Shown one piece after another: positions 34,828 through 42,254 of a stretch of 64,000 bases of DNA. A program made the position numbers and the translations under genes. This DNA is from Terribium retamae. Lineage in GTDB: Bacteria; Pseudomonadota; Alphaproteobacteria; Rhizobiales; Rhizobiaceae. Below the pieces are notes generated by a model, which was not told where the DNA came from, ran no database searches, and worked only from the letters and a program-made list of their open reading frames with translations. The stretch spans positions 1 to 64,000 of the forward strand of contig NZ_JAKREW010000023.1 of assembly GCF_022347545.1 (NCBI RefSeq). The letters are read 5' to 3'. Each line of letters opens with the position of its first letter. Position 1 is the first letter of the stretch.

Positions 34828-35988
34828 CTAACTTGCTATGACGCCCCGGGTTTTGAGCGCGTTCACCACCCTGTCATGGGGCAGGTTAGGACTGCGGTGG
34901 CCGTCACGACCGATCATTTCGGCATTCGCCACCAATGCGTTCACCACCGCTTCTTCTGCCGCCTGCACCACGGCGGTGTAGAAATCGTCCATGCGGCCCC
35001 AGGGGATGAAATCTATGTGGCCGTAGGCGCCGGCATCCGGCTCGCCTTTCGGGAAACGGCCATTCAGCGCATCGCGGTTGGCGGTAGAGAAAGCCAGGAA
35101 TATGTCACCTGAGAAATGCGAGCCCGCCGTGCCGGTACGCGCTAGCCCGAGGGGAACGCGACGGGCCAGGGCCTTGCATTGACCGGGCAGGAGAGGGGCG
35201 TCGGTGGCGATGATGCCGATGCAGGAGCCGGCACCGGCCGGCAGGTTGGCCGCAAACGCTTCGATCGGATTGTCGTCGGCCAGTTTCGCACCGAGCGGCA
35301 CGCCGGCGATGGTCAATTCCTTGCGGGACCCGAAATTGGCCTGCAGGAAAACACCGACTGTATAGTCGCGATGGCCATAGTTGACGACACGCGAAGCTGT
35401 ACCGTTGCCCCCCTTGAAGGCGTAACAGTTCATGCCGGTACCGCCACCGACAGAGCCTTCCTCGATCGCGCCGTTCCTGGCCGCGTCGAGCGCTGCGACG
35501 GCATGGGCGCTGGTTACATGCGGTCCGTTGATGTCATTCAGATAGCCGTCCCAGGTCTCTGCTGCCACAGGCAGCATCCACTGGTTGGCCACATCCGGCT
35601 TGTTGCGGACCATCCAGTCGATCGTTCCGCGATGGCAGGGCCCGACCGCGTGCGTGTTGGAGATCAGGATCGGCATGTTGAGCGCACCGGATTCTTCCAG
35701 CCACGACACGCCGGTCATTTCGCCGTTGCCGTTGAAAGAATGGTGGCCGGCCGCGATTGCTTGCCCCGCCCCTTCGCGCCCGAGCGGCAGGATGGCAGTG
35801 ACGCCGGTACGCACCGGCCCTTTGCCGATTTCCATCTTGCCGTCGCCTGAGATAAGCGTGGTGTAGCCGACCTCGACCCCCGGCACGTCGGTTATTGCAT
35901 TGAAGCGGCCCGGATTGCCGGTGAAGGGAATGCCAAGCGCCCTTGCACGCGGTTTGCCGGCGGGCGTGACAAGCAAAGTCTCACTCAT
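34828..35988 (-). CDS. P1 family aminopeptidase (DmpA/BapA type)
   Basis: A 386-residue N-terminal-nucleophile peptidase of family S58, which includes L-aminopeptidase/D-esterase DmpA and beta-aminopeptidases. Family hallmarks: NAITDVPGVEVGYTTL, GTGMNCYAFKGGNGTASR, and GAGSCIGIIATDAPLLPGQ, where autocleavage is expected before Ser255, making it the nucleophile of the small chain. No signal peptide, so cytoplasmic. The ATG at 35988 is preferred. It lies 35 bases downstream of the TetR gene on the same strand, so it is probably co-transcribed with it. Confidence 0.9.
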   Translation of the reverse strand: MSETLLVTPAGKPRARALGIPFTGNPGRFNAITDVPGVEVGYTTLISGDGKMEIGKGPVRTGVTAILPLGREGAGQAIAAGHHSFNGNGEMTGVSWLEESGALNMPILISNTHAVGPCHRGTIDWMVRNKPDVANQWMLPVAAETWDGYLNDINGPHVTSAHAVAALDAARNGAIEEGSVGGGTGMNCYAFKGGNGTASRVVNYGHRDYTVGVFLQANFGSRKELTIAGVPLGAKLADDNPIEAFAANLPAGAGSCIGIIATDAPLLPGQCKALARRVPLGLARTGTAGSHFSGDIFLAFSTANRDALNGRFPKGEPDAGAYGHIDFIPWGRMDDFYTAVVQAAEEAVVNALVANAEMIGRDGHRSPNLPHDRVVNALKTRGVIAS

Positions 35989-36023
35989 GCGATCCGTCCT
36001 TGAAATGGTACTCTGAAGAAGGG

Positions 36024-36626
36024 TCAGGAAAGCCGGCAACCGGTCGCGGTCTCGGCGTAGGCTGTGAGGATGCCGAGTGCGGTCGGATAGTCGACCGCGG
36101 GTACGACGTTGAGAAGGTGGAGGCCGAGGCCATCTTCGAGGATGACGAGGCTGCGCGCCAGTGTATCGCTGGCATCGGACAGCTTGAAGACACCGGTGAT
36201 CGCACCGGCTTCAAGGATGCCGATATAGATGGCGACCTGGCGTTCGAACAAAGTGATGTGGCGCGCGGCATAGGCGGCATCGGAGCGGGCGTAAGCGCCA
36301 AGCTCCATCAAAAGCCGGCAAAGCCGGTCGCCGGGATCTTCCGGGATACCGGTGCGGATCATCGCCTTCATGCGCTCGCGCGGGTCTGAGATCTCCGCGA
36401 TTGCCGCTGCCCTGAGCGTGCAGAACCGCTCGACAGCCTGCTTCTGCACGTCGTCCAGAAGGTCTTTCAGGCCGGGATAGTAGTAGAGCGCCGCACTTGA
36501 AGTCATCCCAGCCTCGTTTGCAACGGCGCGCAAGGTCACGCCGGCGAGGCCGTGCTTGGCGATCATCGCCTCGGCTGCGCTGATCAAGACGAGGCGGCGT
36601 TCGGCCTGGGAGACGGGTCTGCTCAT
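36024..36626 (-). CDS. TetR-family transcriptional regulator
   Basis: 200 residues with an N-terminal TetR helix-turn-helix (about 10-55): LVLISAAEAMIAKHGLAGVTLRAVANEAG, then SSAALYYYPGLKDLL. The C-terminal ligand-binding half is divergent. It sits between the aminopeptidase and the divergent amino-acid permease and probably controls both; the ligand may be an amino acid or small peptide, which is inference only. Confidence 0.9.
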   Translation of the reverse strand: MSRPVSQAERRLVLISAAEAMIAKHGLAGVTLRAVANEAGMTSSAALYYYPGLKDLLDDVQKQAVERFCTLRAAAIAEISDPRERMKAMIRTGIPEDPGDRLCRLLMELGAYARSDAAYAARHITLFERQVAIYIGILEAGAITGVFKLSDASDTLARSLVILEDGLGLHLLNVVPAVDYPTALGILTAYAETATGCRLS

Positions 36627-36771
36627 TTTTTCTCCTGAACGGAATTCAAATTAAAATCGATATCATGATGGTGGCAAGTGATTTTTGCCGAGATTTATTG
36701 ACGTGATGACGAGTCAGGCGTAGCGTTTTCCTGGGAACGTTATTTTAACAGCGTAAAAATTGGAGGGTTGG
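36627..36771. promoter_or_regulatory. Divergent promoter region TetR/permease
   Basis: 145 bases, AT-richer than the surroundings, between two divergent starts. It contains palindromic six-mers GATATC and TCATGA in ATCGATATCATGATGG (36656-36671) and AACGTTATTTTAACAGCG further on. The TetR operator is probably here, but no clear symmetric site could be fixed. Confidence 0.4.
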
Positions 36772-38178
36772 ATGTCATCGCAGGATACGCCGTCAAGCGG
36801 CGGGCTTGATCGTGCACTCAACGGACTGGGCACTCTGATGATCGTGCTGTCGGCAGTTACGCCGGCCTCATCGGTTTTCATCATCGTGCCGGGCGTCATA
36901 GCGCTCGCCGGTACCGGCTCGTTCCTGTCCTTTCTCTTTGCCGCCATCATCGGTCTGTTCATGGCCTTCGTTTATGCGGAACTCTCATCGGCGTATCCGA
37001 CAGCCGGCGGCGAATACACCATGATCGGCCGCACCCTTGGCCGTTTCTGGGGCTTTGTCACCCTGGTCCTCGTCTTTATCTCGATCGTCCTGATCATCGC
37101 GGTGGTGGCGCTGGGCGTCGGCACCTATCTGGGTGTGCTGTTACCCAATCTCAGTGCGCAATGGGTCGGCGTGGCAACGATTATCCTGGCGGGTATCGTG
37201 GCGGCGCTGCGCATCAAGCTCAACGCCTTCGTCACCGGGATATTCCTGGGCATCGAGATGCTGGCGCTGCTGATCCTGGTCGTGCTCGGCTTCATCAACG
37301 TCGAGCGGCCGCTTTCCAGTCTGTTCACCGCACCCCAGGTCCTCGATGCCGCGACCAACTCCCTGGTGCCGGCCTCGACCGGACTGATCCTGGCGGCCAC
37401 CGCAGTCGCGATTTTCGCCTATAATGGCTATGGTGCCGCCGCCTATTTCGGTGAGGAGACACAGGACGCCAAGCGCAGCATCGGCAAGGTCGTCCTTTGG
37501 GCGCTCATCATAACGGTTGCCGCGGAACTTATTCCTCTGACCGCGGTTCTGCTCGGTTCTCCCGATCTGGCCGCCTTGCTCGCCGCCCCCGCCAAGATTG
37601 AATATTTCCTGGAGGCGCGTGGCGGGCATACGCTGACGGTGGTGGTCAGTCTGGCGATCGCAATTGCGATCTTCAATGCCGTCATTGCCATCGTGCTGCA
37701 GGCCTCGCGGCTGCTTTTCTCGTCGGGTCGCGACAAGACCTGGTTCGGGCCGATCAACAACGCGATTGCCTCTGTGCACGGCACCTATGCTTCGCCCTGG
37801 ATCGCCACCATCGTGGTGTCGGTCGCTGCAGCAGTTGCCTGTTTTATTGACCTGAGCCTGCTGCTGGTGGTTTCTGGCACGTCGCTGGTCGTCATCTACG
37901 CACTGCTCTGCGTGGCGGCAGTCGCCGGGCGCCGCAGCGGCGCCACCGCGGACGGGCATTATCGAATGCCATTGTTCCCGCTGCCGCCGATCCTGGCCTT
38001 CCTAGCGCTCGCGTATGTCGGCTATCAGAACTGGCTCGACGTGGCTTTCGGGCGGCCGAGCCTGATGGCGACGCTGGCTATCATGGCGATCGCGGCGGTC
38101 TACTACGCCGTGTTCTTGGCACGGCGCACCGACTGGACGCTGCATGCACCTGGAGAAATCGAAGAGATTGCCGGGTAA
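36772..38178 (+). CDS. APC-family amino acid permease
   Basis: A 468-residue transporter with 12 hydrophobic segments and the amino acid/polyamine/organocation features: helix 1 GTLMIVLSAVTPASSVFII with its unwound GTG/A stretch, EYTMIGRTLGRFWGF, and AYNGYGAAAYFGEETQDAKR in helix 6. Amino acid or amine uptake is likely; the exact substrate is unknown. The ATG at 36772 follows GGAGGG. It is divergent from the TetR/aminopeptidase pair, suggesting uptake of an amide or peptide product. Confidence 0.9.
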   Translation: MSSQDTPSSGGLDRALNGLGTLMIVLSAVTPASSVFIIVPGVIALAGTGSFLSFLFAAIIGLFMAFVYAELSSAYPTAGGEYTMIGRTLGRFWGFVTLVLVFISIVLIIAVVALGVGTYLGVLLPNLSAQWVGVATIILAGIVAALRIKLNAFVTGIFLGIEMLALLILVVLGFINVERPLSSLFTAPQVLDAATNSLVPASTGLILAATAVAIFAYNGYGAAAYFGEETQDAKRSIGKVVLWALIITVAAELIPLTAVLLGSPDLAALLAAPAKIEYFLEARGGHTLTVVVSLAIAIAIFNAVIAIVLQASRLLFSSGRDKTWFGPINNAIASVHGTYASPWIATIVVSVAAAVACFIDLSLLLVVSGTSLVVIYALLCVAAVAGRRSGATADGHYRMPLFPLPPILAFLALAYVGYQNWLDVAFGRPSLMATLAIMAIAAVYYAVFLARRTDWTLHAPGEIEEIAG

Positions 38179-38206
38179 GTCGTCCTCCTTCGACAAGCCT
38201 GGCAAT

Positions 38207-38233
38207 ACCCCGGCCGCGAGGCCGGGGTCTTTT
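38207..38233 (+). terminator. Terminator after the permease gene
   Basis: ACCCCGGCC / GGCCGGGGT with loop GCGA and a following CTTTTTA. Good rho-independent hairpin about 28 bases after the permease stop. Confidence 0.88.
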
Positions 38234-38307
38234 TATGCATTATTTCGCAGCCGTTACGGGGACCTGTGACGCAACTCTCGGCGGATCGCACAGGTGGTCG
38301 CCAAAAG

Positions 38308-38337
38308 AAAACCCCGACCTTGCGGCCGGGGCTTTTT
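38308..38337 (-). terminator. Terminator after glnA
   Basis: CCCCGACC (38312-38319) pairs with GGCCGGGG (38324-38331) with one mismatch; on the minus strand the stem is followed by TTTTCTTTT. It lies 20-45 bases beyond the glnA stop; also flanked by T on the plus strand. Confidence 0.8.
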
Positions 38338-38356
38338 ATCCAGAGATGAGAAACGC

Positions 38357-39766
38357 TTAGACTGAATAGTACATGTCGAACTCGACCGGATGCGGGGTCA
38401 TTTCAAAGCGCATCACCTCAGCCATCTTAAGCTCGATGAAGGCGTCGATCTGGTCATCGTCGAAGACGCCGCCGGCCTTCAGGAAGCCGCGATCCTTGTC
38501 GAGGCTCTGCAAGGCTTCGCGCAAGCTGCCGCAGACAGTCGGGATCTTCTTCAGCTCCTTCGGCGGCAGGTCGTACAGATCCTTGTCCATCGGCTGGCCG
38601 GGATGGATCTTGTTCTTGATGCCGTCGAGGCCGGCCATCAGCAGGGCTGCGAAGCCGAGGTACGGGTTCGCGCCCGGATCCGGGAAGCGAACCTCGACAC
38701 GCTTCGACTTCGGTGAATTGCCGAACGGAATGCGGCAGGACGCCGAACGATTGCGAGCCGAATAGGCAAGCAGAACAGGAGCTTCATAGCCCGGCACCAG
38801 ACGCTTGTAGGAGTTGGTGAGCGGGTTGGTGAAGGCGTTCACCGCCTTGGCGTGCTTGATGACGCCGCCGATGAAGTAGAGGCAGTTTTCCGACAGGCCG
38901 GCATATTCATTGCCTGCGAAGGTCGGCTTGCCGTTCTTCCAGATCGACATGTGGACGTGCATGCCCGAGCCGTTGTCGCCGAAGATCGGCTTCGGCATGA
39001 AGGTGGCCGTCTTGCCATAGGCGTTGGCGACCTGGTGCACGACATACTTGTAGAGCAACATCTTGTCGGCGTTGCGCACCAAGGTGTCGAACTTGATGCC
39101 AAGTTCGTGCTGGGCAGCTGCGACTTCATGGTGATGCTTCTCGACGCGCACGCCCATGTCGGTCAGCACGGTAAGCATTTCCGAGCGCATGTCCTGGCAG
39201 GAGTCGATCGGCGGAACCGGGAAGTAGCCACCCTTGACGCGCGGACGGTGGCCGAGATTGCCAGTTTCGTAGTCGGTGTCGTCGTTGGACGGCAGTTCCG
39301 AGGAATCCAGCTTGAAGCCGGTGTTGTAGGGGTCAGCCTTGTACTTGACGTCATCGAACACGAAGAATTCGGCTTCGGGACCGACATAGATGGTGTCGCC
39401 GATACCTTCCGCTTTCATGTAGGCTTCGGCCTTCTTGGCGGTGCCGCGCGGGTCGCGGTTGTAGGCTTCGCCGGAGACCGGATCGAGGATGTCGCAGAGG
39501 ATGACCATGGTCGACTGTGCGAAGAACGGGTCCATGTGGACCGTATCGGTATCCGGCATCAGCACCATGTCGGACTCGTTGATGGCTTTCCAGCCGGCGA
39601 TCGAGGAGCCGTCGAACATGACGCCGTCGGCGAACATTTCCTCTTCGACTTCGGCCACGTCCATGGTGACGTGCTGGAGCTTGCCCTTGGGGTCCGTGAA
39701 GCGCAGGTCGACGAATTTCACGTCGTTGTCCTTGATCTGCTTCAAGATGTCTTTGGCTGTCGTCAT
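38357..39766 (-). CDS. glnA: Glutamine synthetase type I
   Basis: Condenses ammonium with glutamate using ATP; forms a dodecamer. The 469-residue protein has the GSI signature FDGSSIAGW (51-59), KPIFGDNGSGMHVH (about 259-272), the ATP-binding loop, and Tyr398 in DLYDLPP, the site that GlnE adenylylates. Length is standard. It follows glnB by 54 bases; the pair is the GlnB-GlnA unit of rhizobia, driven at least in part by the sigma54-like promoter upstream of glnB. Confidence 0.98.
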   Translation of the reverse strand: MTTAKDILKQIKDNDVKFVDLRFTDPKGKLQHVTMDVAEVEEEMFADGVMFDGSSIAGWKAINESDMVLMPDTDTVHMDPFFAQSTMVILCDILDPVSGEAYNRDPRGTAKKAEAYMKAEGIGDTIYVGPEAEFFVFDDVKYKADPYNTGFKLDSSELPSNDDTDYETGNLGHRPRVKGGYFPVPPIDSCQDMRSEMLTVLTDMGVRVEKHHHEVAAAQHELGIKFDTLVRNADKMLLYKYVVHQVANAYGKTATFMPKPIFGDNGSGMHVHMSIWKNGKPTFAGNEYAGLSENCLYFIGGVIKHAKAVNAFTNPLTNSYKRLVPGYEAPVLLAYSARNRSASCRIPFGNSPKSKRVEVRFPDPGANPYLGFAALLMAGLDGIKNKIHPGQPMDKDLYDLPPKELKKIPTVCGSLREALQSLDKDRGFLKAGGVFDDDQIDAFIELKMAEVMRFEMTPHPVEFDMYYSV

Positions 39767-39820
39767 GTCTCTTTCCTGTGTGATGACGTTGAAACTTGAG
39801 AACTGAAAAGTGGGGGGTCG

Positions 39821-40159
39821 TCAGATGGCGTCCGGTCCGGTCTCGCCGGTACGGATGCGCACGACTTCCTCGATGTTGGAGACAAAGATCTTGCCGTCGC
39901 CGATTCGTCCGGTCTGAGCGGCCTTGCGGATGGCCTCGATGGCAGTCTCCACCGCGTCGTCACCGAGAACGACCTCGATCTTCACCTTGGGCAGGAAGTC
40001 GACGACATATTCAGCGCCGCGATAGAGTTCTGTATGACCTTTCTGTCTGCCGAAACCCTTGGCCTCGGTAACGGTGATGCCTTGCAGCCCGGCTTCCTGA
40101 AGCGCTTCTTTCACTTCATCCAGTTTGAACGGCTTGATGATCGCTTCGATCTTTTTCAT
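39821..40159 (-). CDS. glnB: Nitrogen regulatory protein P-II
   Basis: Trimeric signal protein that reports nitrogen and 2-oxoglutarate status to GlnE, NtrB and others; modified by GlnD. The 112-residue protein begins MKKIEAIIKPFKLDEVKEAL and carries Tyr51 (RGAEYVVDF) in the T-loop, the uridylylation site, plus the B-loop TGRIGDGKIFV. The ATG at 40159 is chosen because the longer frame upstream lies in the promoter region. First gene of glnBA. Confidence 0.97.
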   Translation of the reverse strand: MKKIEAIIKPFKLDEVKEALQEAGLQGITVTEAKGFGRQKGHTELYRGAEYVVDFLPKVKIEVVLGDDAVETAIEAIRKAAQTGRIGDGKIFVSNIEEVVRIRTGETGPDAI

Positions 40160-40459
40160 GTCGATATGGGGCCTCCACTGCCAGTAAAACGGGTTGTCAG
40201 TCCCGCTCGCGCTTCCTTCAAGCATGAAGTGTGCCAACTGGCTTCGCGAAAGGGACATCGTCGCGAATTTTCAGGAAAGACACATGGCGGAACAGCTTTG
40301 CACTCGTCACTGGCCTATGATCACGTCATGCTCGCAAAGCTCCGCGAGCTCGACTTTTTCACTGTCTGCCCAAATTTTAGGCGGTCTGCGCACAAGTTGA
40401 GCATTTGCCTGCGGCCTCAAACTGTCCGAATGTCCGTTGGCACCAGGTGGAGAAGACAG
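40160..40459. other. Intergenic region between glnB and nnr
   Basis: 300 bases between divergent genes. It holds the sigma54-like promoter for glnB (see next entry). No clear NtrC palindrome could be fixed in 40237-40459. The promoter for nnr should also be here. Confidence 0.5.
40221..40236 (-). promoter_or_regulatory. Sigma54-type promoter of glnBA
   Basis: On the minus strand TGGCAC-ACTTC-ATGCT: a perfect -24 box, correct five-base spacer, and -12 box with the essential GC (one mismatch to TTGCT). Transcription would start about 12 bases downstream, near 40209, leaving a ~50-base leader before the glnB ATG. The placement fits NtrC control of glnBA known in rhizobia. Confidence 0.7.
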
Positions 40460-41986
40460 ATGAGGCTTGAACTGCTCACACCCGCTGAAATGGCCGATGC
40501 CGATCGGCTGGCGATCGCTGAGGGGCCCTTCGACGGTATCGGGCTGATGCGAAATGCCGGAAGGGCGGTGGCGGACGTGGTGCTGGAGCGTTTCCCGGCT
40601 GCGGCGCACGTGCAGGTTTTGGTTGGTCCGGGCAACAATGGCGGCGATGGTTATGTGGCGGCCAGGATCCTGCAGGAAAGTGGCATCGCCGTTTCGCTGT
40701 GGGCATCGGGCACACCGCGCGAGGGGAGCGATGCGGCAATCGCTGCCGAGGAATGCCCCCTGACCGCATCACCGCTTGCGGAGTTCGAAGCGGCAGCCGG
40801 CGCTGTTGTCGTCGATGCGCTTTACGGCGCGGGGCTCTCGAAACCACTTTCCGGCGACGCTGCCCGCGCAGTCACGCTGATCACCGAAAAGAAACTGAAG
40901 GTTGTCGCCGTCGACTTGCCGTCCGGTGTATCGGGCGAAAGTGGCAAGGTGCTCGGAAGCGCTTTTCGCGCGGCGGTGACGGTAACCTTTGCGTGCAAGA
41001 AGCCAGGCCATCTTCTGCTGCCTGGGCGGGATTTGTGTGGAGACCTGATCGTTGCCGACATTGGCATCCGATCAAGCGTTCTCGATACGGTTGCCGGTCG
41101 GATTTTCGAGAACAAGCCGCCGCTTTGGCGTGACGTCTTTCCCAAGCCGGCAGTCGACACGCATAAGTACCGGCGCGGCCATGCCGGCATCTTTTCCGGC
41201 GGGCCGACTACGACCGGCGCCGCAAGGCTCTCCGCATTGGCAGCCGCGCGCGCCGGGGCAGGGGCCGTCACGGTATTTTCCCCAGGCAATGCCCTTGCGG
41301 TCAACGCCATGCACCTGACCTCGATCATGTTGCGAAAAGTCGACGATATCGCGGAACTTGCCGCGGTGCTCGGCGAGGGCAGGTCCTCTGCCTTCGTGCT
41401 GGGTCCGGGATTCGGTGTCGGTGAAAAGGCTCGCGATTTCGCGCTTGCCATATTGGCTGCCGGTGGTCGTCTCGCCGAAGCCGGAGCGGAAGGGCTTGTG
41501 CTCGACGCCGACGGCATCACCGCCTTTCGCGACGCGCCACAATGGTTGTTTGAAGCCGCTGCCCGGGCGGAGGCGCCAGCGCTGGTGTTGACGCCACATG
41601 AAGGCGAATTCGTGCGACTGTTTCCGGAGATCGCAGGCAAGGAAGACCTATCGAAGCTTGGGAAGGCACGGGCGGCAGCCGAGGCGGCGCATGCGGTCAT
41701 CATCTACAAGGGAGCCGATACGGTGATCGCGGCGCCCGACGGTCGCACCGCCATCAACAGCAATGGCGCGCCCTGGCTGGCGACGGCGGGCTCGGGGGAT
41801 GTGCTGGCCGGCATCGTTGCGGGCCTGATCGCACAGCGCATGCCGCCTTTCGAAGCGGCATGCGCAGCCGTATGGCTGCACGCGGAAGCGGGCAGCCAGC
41901 TCGGTCCGGGTCTCATCGCCGAGGATTTGCCAGCGGCTCTGCCGCGAGTGATCAAGCCGCTCTATCTTTCGCCAGATGCTGGATAA
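40460..41986 (+). CDS. nnr: Bifunctional NAD(P)H-hydrate epimerase/dehydratase (Nnr)
   Basis: Repairs damaged NADHX and NADPHX: the epimerase converts R to S form, and the dehydratase restores NAD(P)H using ADP or ATP. The 508-residue protein has the YjeF_N domain (residues ~1-210) with VGPGNNGGDGYVAAR and the catalytic Asp/aspartate region VVDALYGAGLSKPL, then the carbohydrate-kinase-like domain with VLTPHEGEF and the NGAPWLATAGSGDVLAG motif. The ATG at 40460 follows GGTGGAGAAGA. Confidence 0.94.
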   Translation: MRLELLTPAEMADADRLAIAEGPFDGIGLMRNAGRAVADVVLERFPAAAHVQVLVGPGNNGGDGYVAARILQESGIAVSLWASGTPREGSDAAIAAEECPLTASPLAEFEAAAGAVVVDALYGAGLSKPLSGDAARAVTLITEKKLKVVAVDLPSGVSGESGKVLGSAFRAAVTVTFACKKPGHLLLPGRDLCGDLIVADIGIRSSVLDTVAGRIFENKPPLWRDVFPKPAVDTHKYRRGHAGIFSGGPTTTGAARLSALAAARAGAGAVTVFSPGNALAVNAMHLTSIMLRKVDDIAELAAVLGEGRSSAFVLGPGFGVGEKARDFALAILAAGGRLAEAGAEGLVLDADGITAFRDAPQWLFEAAARAEAPALVLTPHEGEFVRLFPEIAGKEDLSKLGKARAAAEAAHAVIIYKGADTVIAAPDGRTAINSNGAPWLATAGSGDVLAGIVAGLIAQRMPPFEAACAAVWLHAEAGSQLGPGLIAEDLPAALPRVIKPLYLSPDAG

Positions 41987-42254
41987 GGGGTTTCTCGATG
42001 CTGTTTGAGATAGCGCTTGGCGCATTCCGGGTGGAGGTGGCGTAAAGCACAGCGCCTATTCGGCCCAACCGGCGGACCCTACAGCAGCTTAGCAGGGCTA
42101 AGCCGCGCTCAGGCGCATGACAGCGCGGGCTACACCTTGGTTCGACGATCGTGCGCTCTTATCTGTCAGATGGCAGGTCTTCGCGTGGTTGACTTGGCCT
42201 TGCCCTTCCGATTTACCGTCACCAGCAAATCCCGACAGTCCGGACGCCTTTCCC
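41987..42254. other. Intergenic region nnr-valS
   Basis: 268 bases. GCTTAGC-AGG-GCTAAGC (42087-42103) is a perfect hairpin without a T-run. A frame runs into valS from 42117, but it lacks ValRS features. valS shows no clear Shine-Dalgarno before the ATG at 42255. Confidence 0.45.

Noticed and set aside
40237..40459. NtrC enhancer upstream of the glnBA promoter
   Set aside because: Only weak half-sites such as TGCACTCGTCACTGG were seen; not symmetric enough to call.
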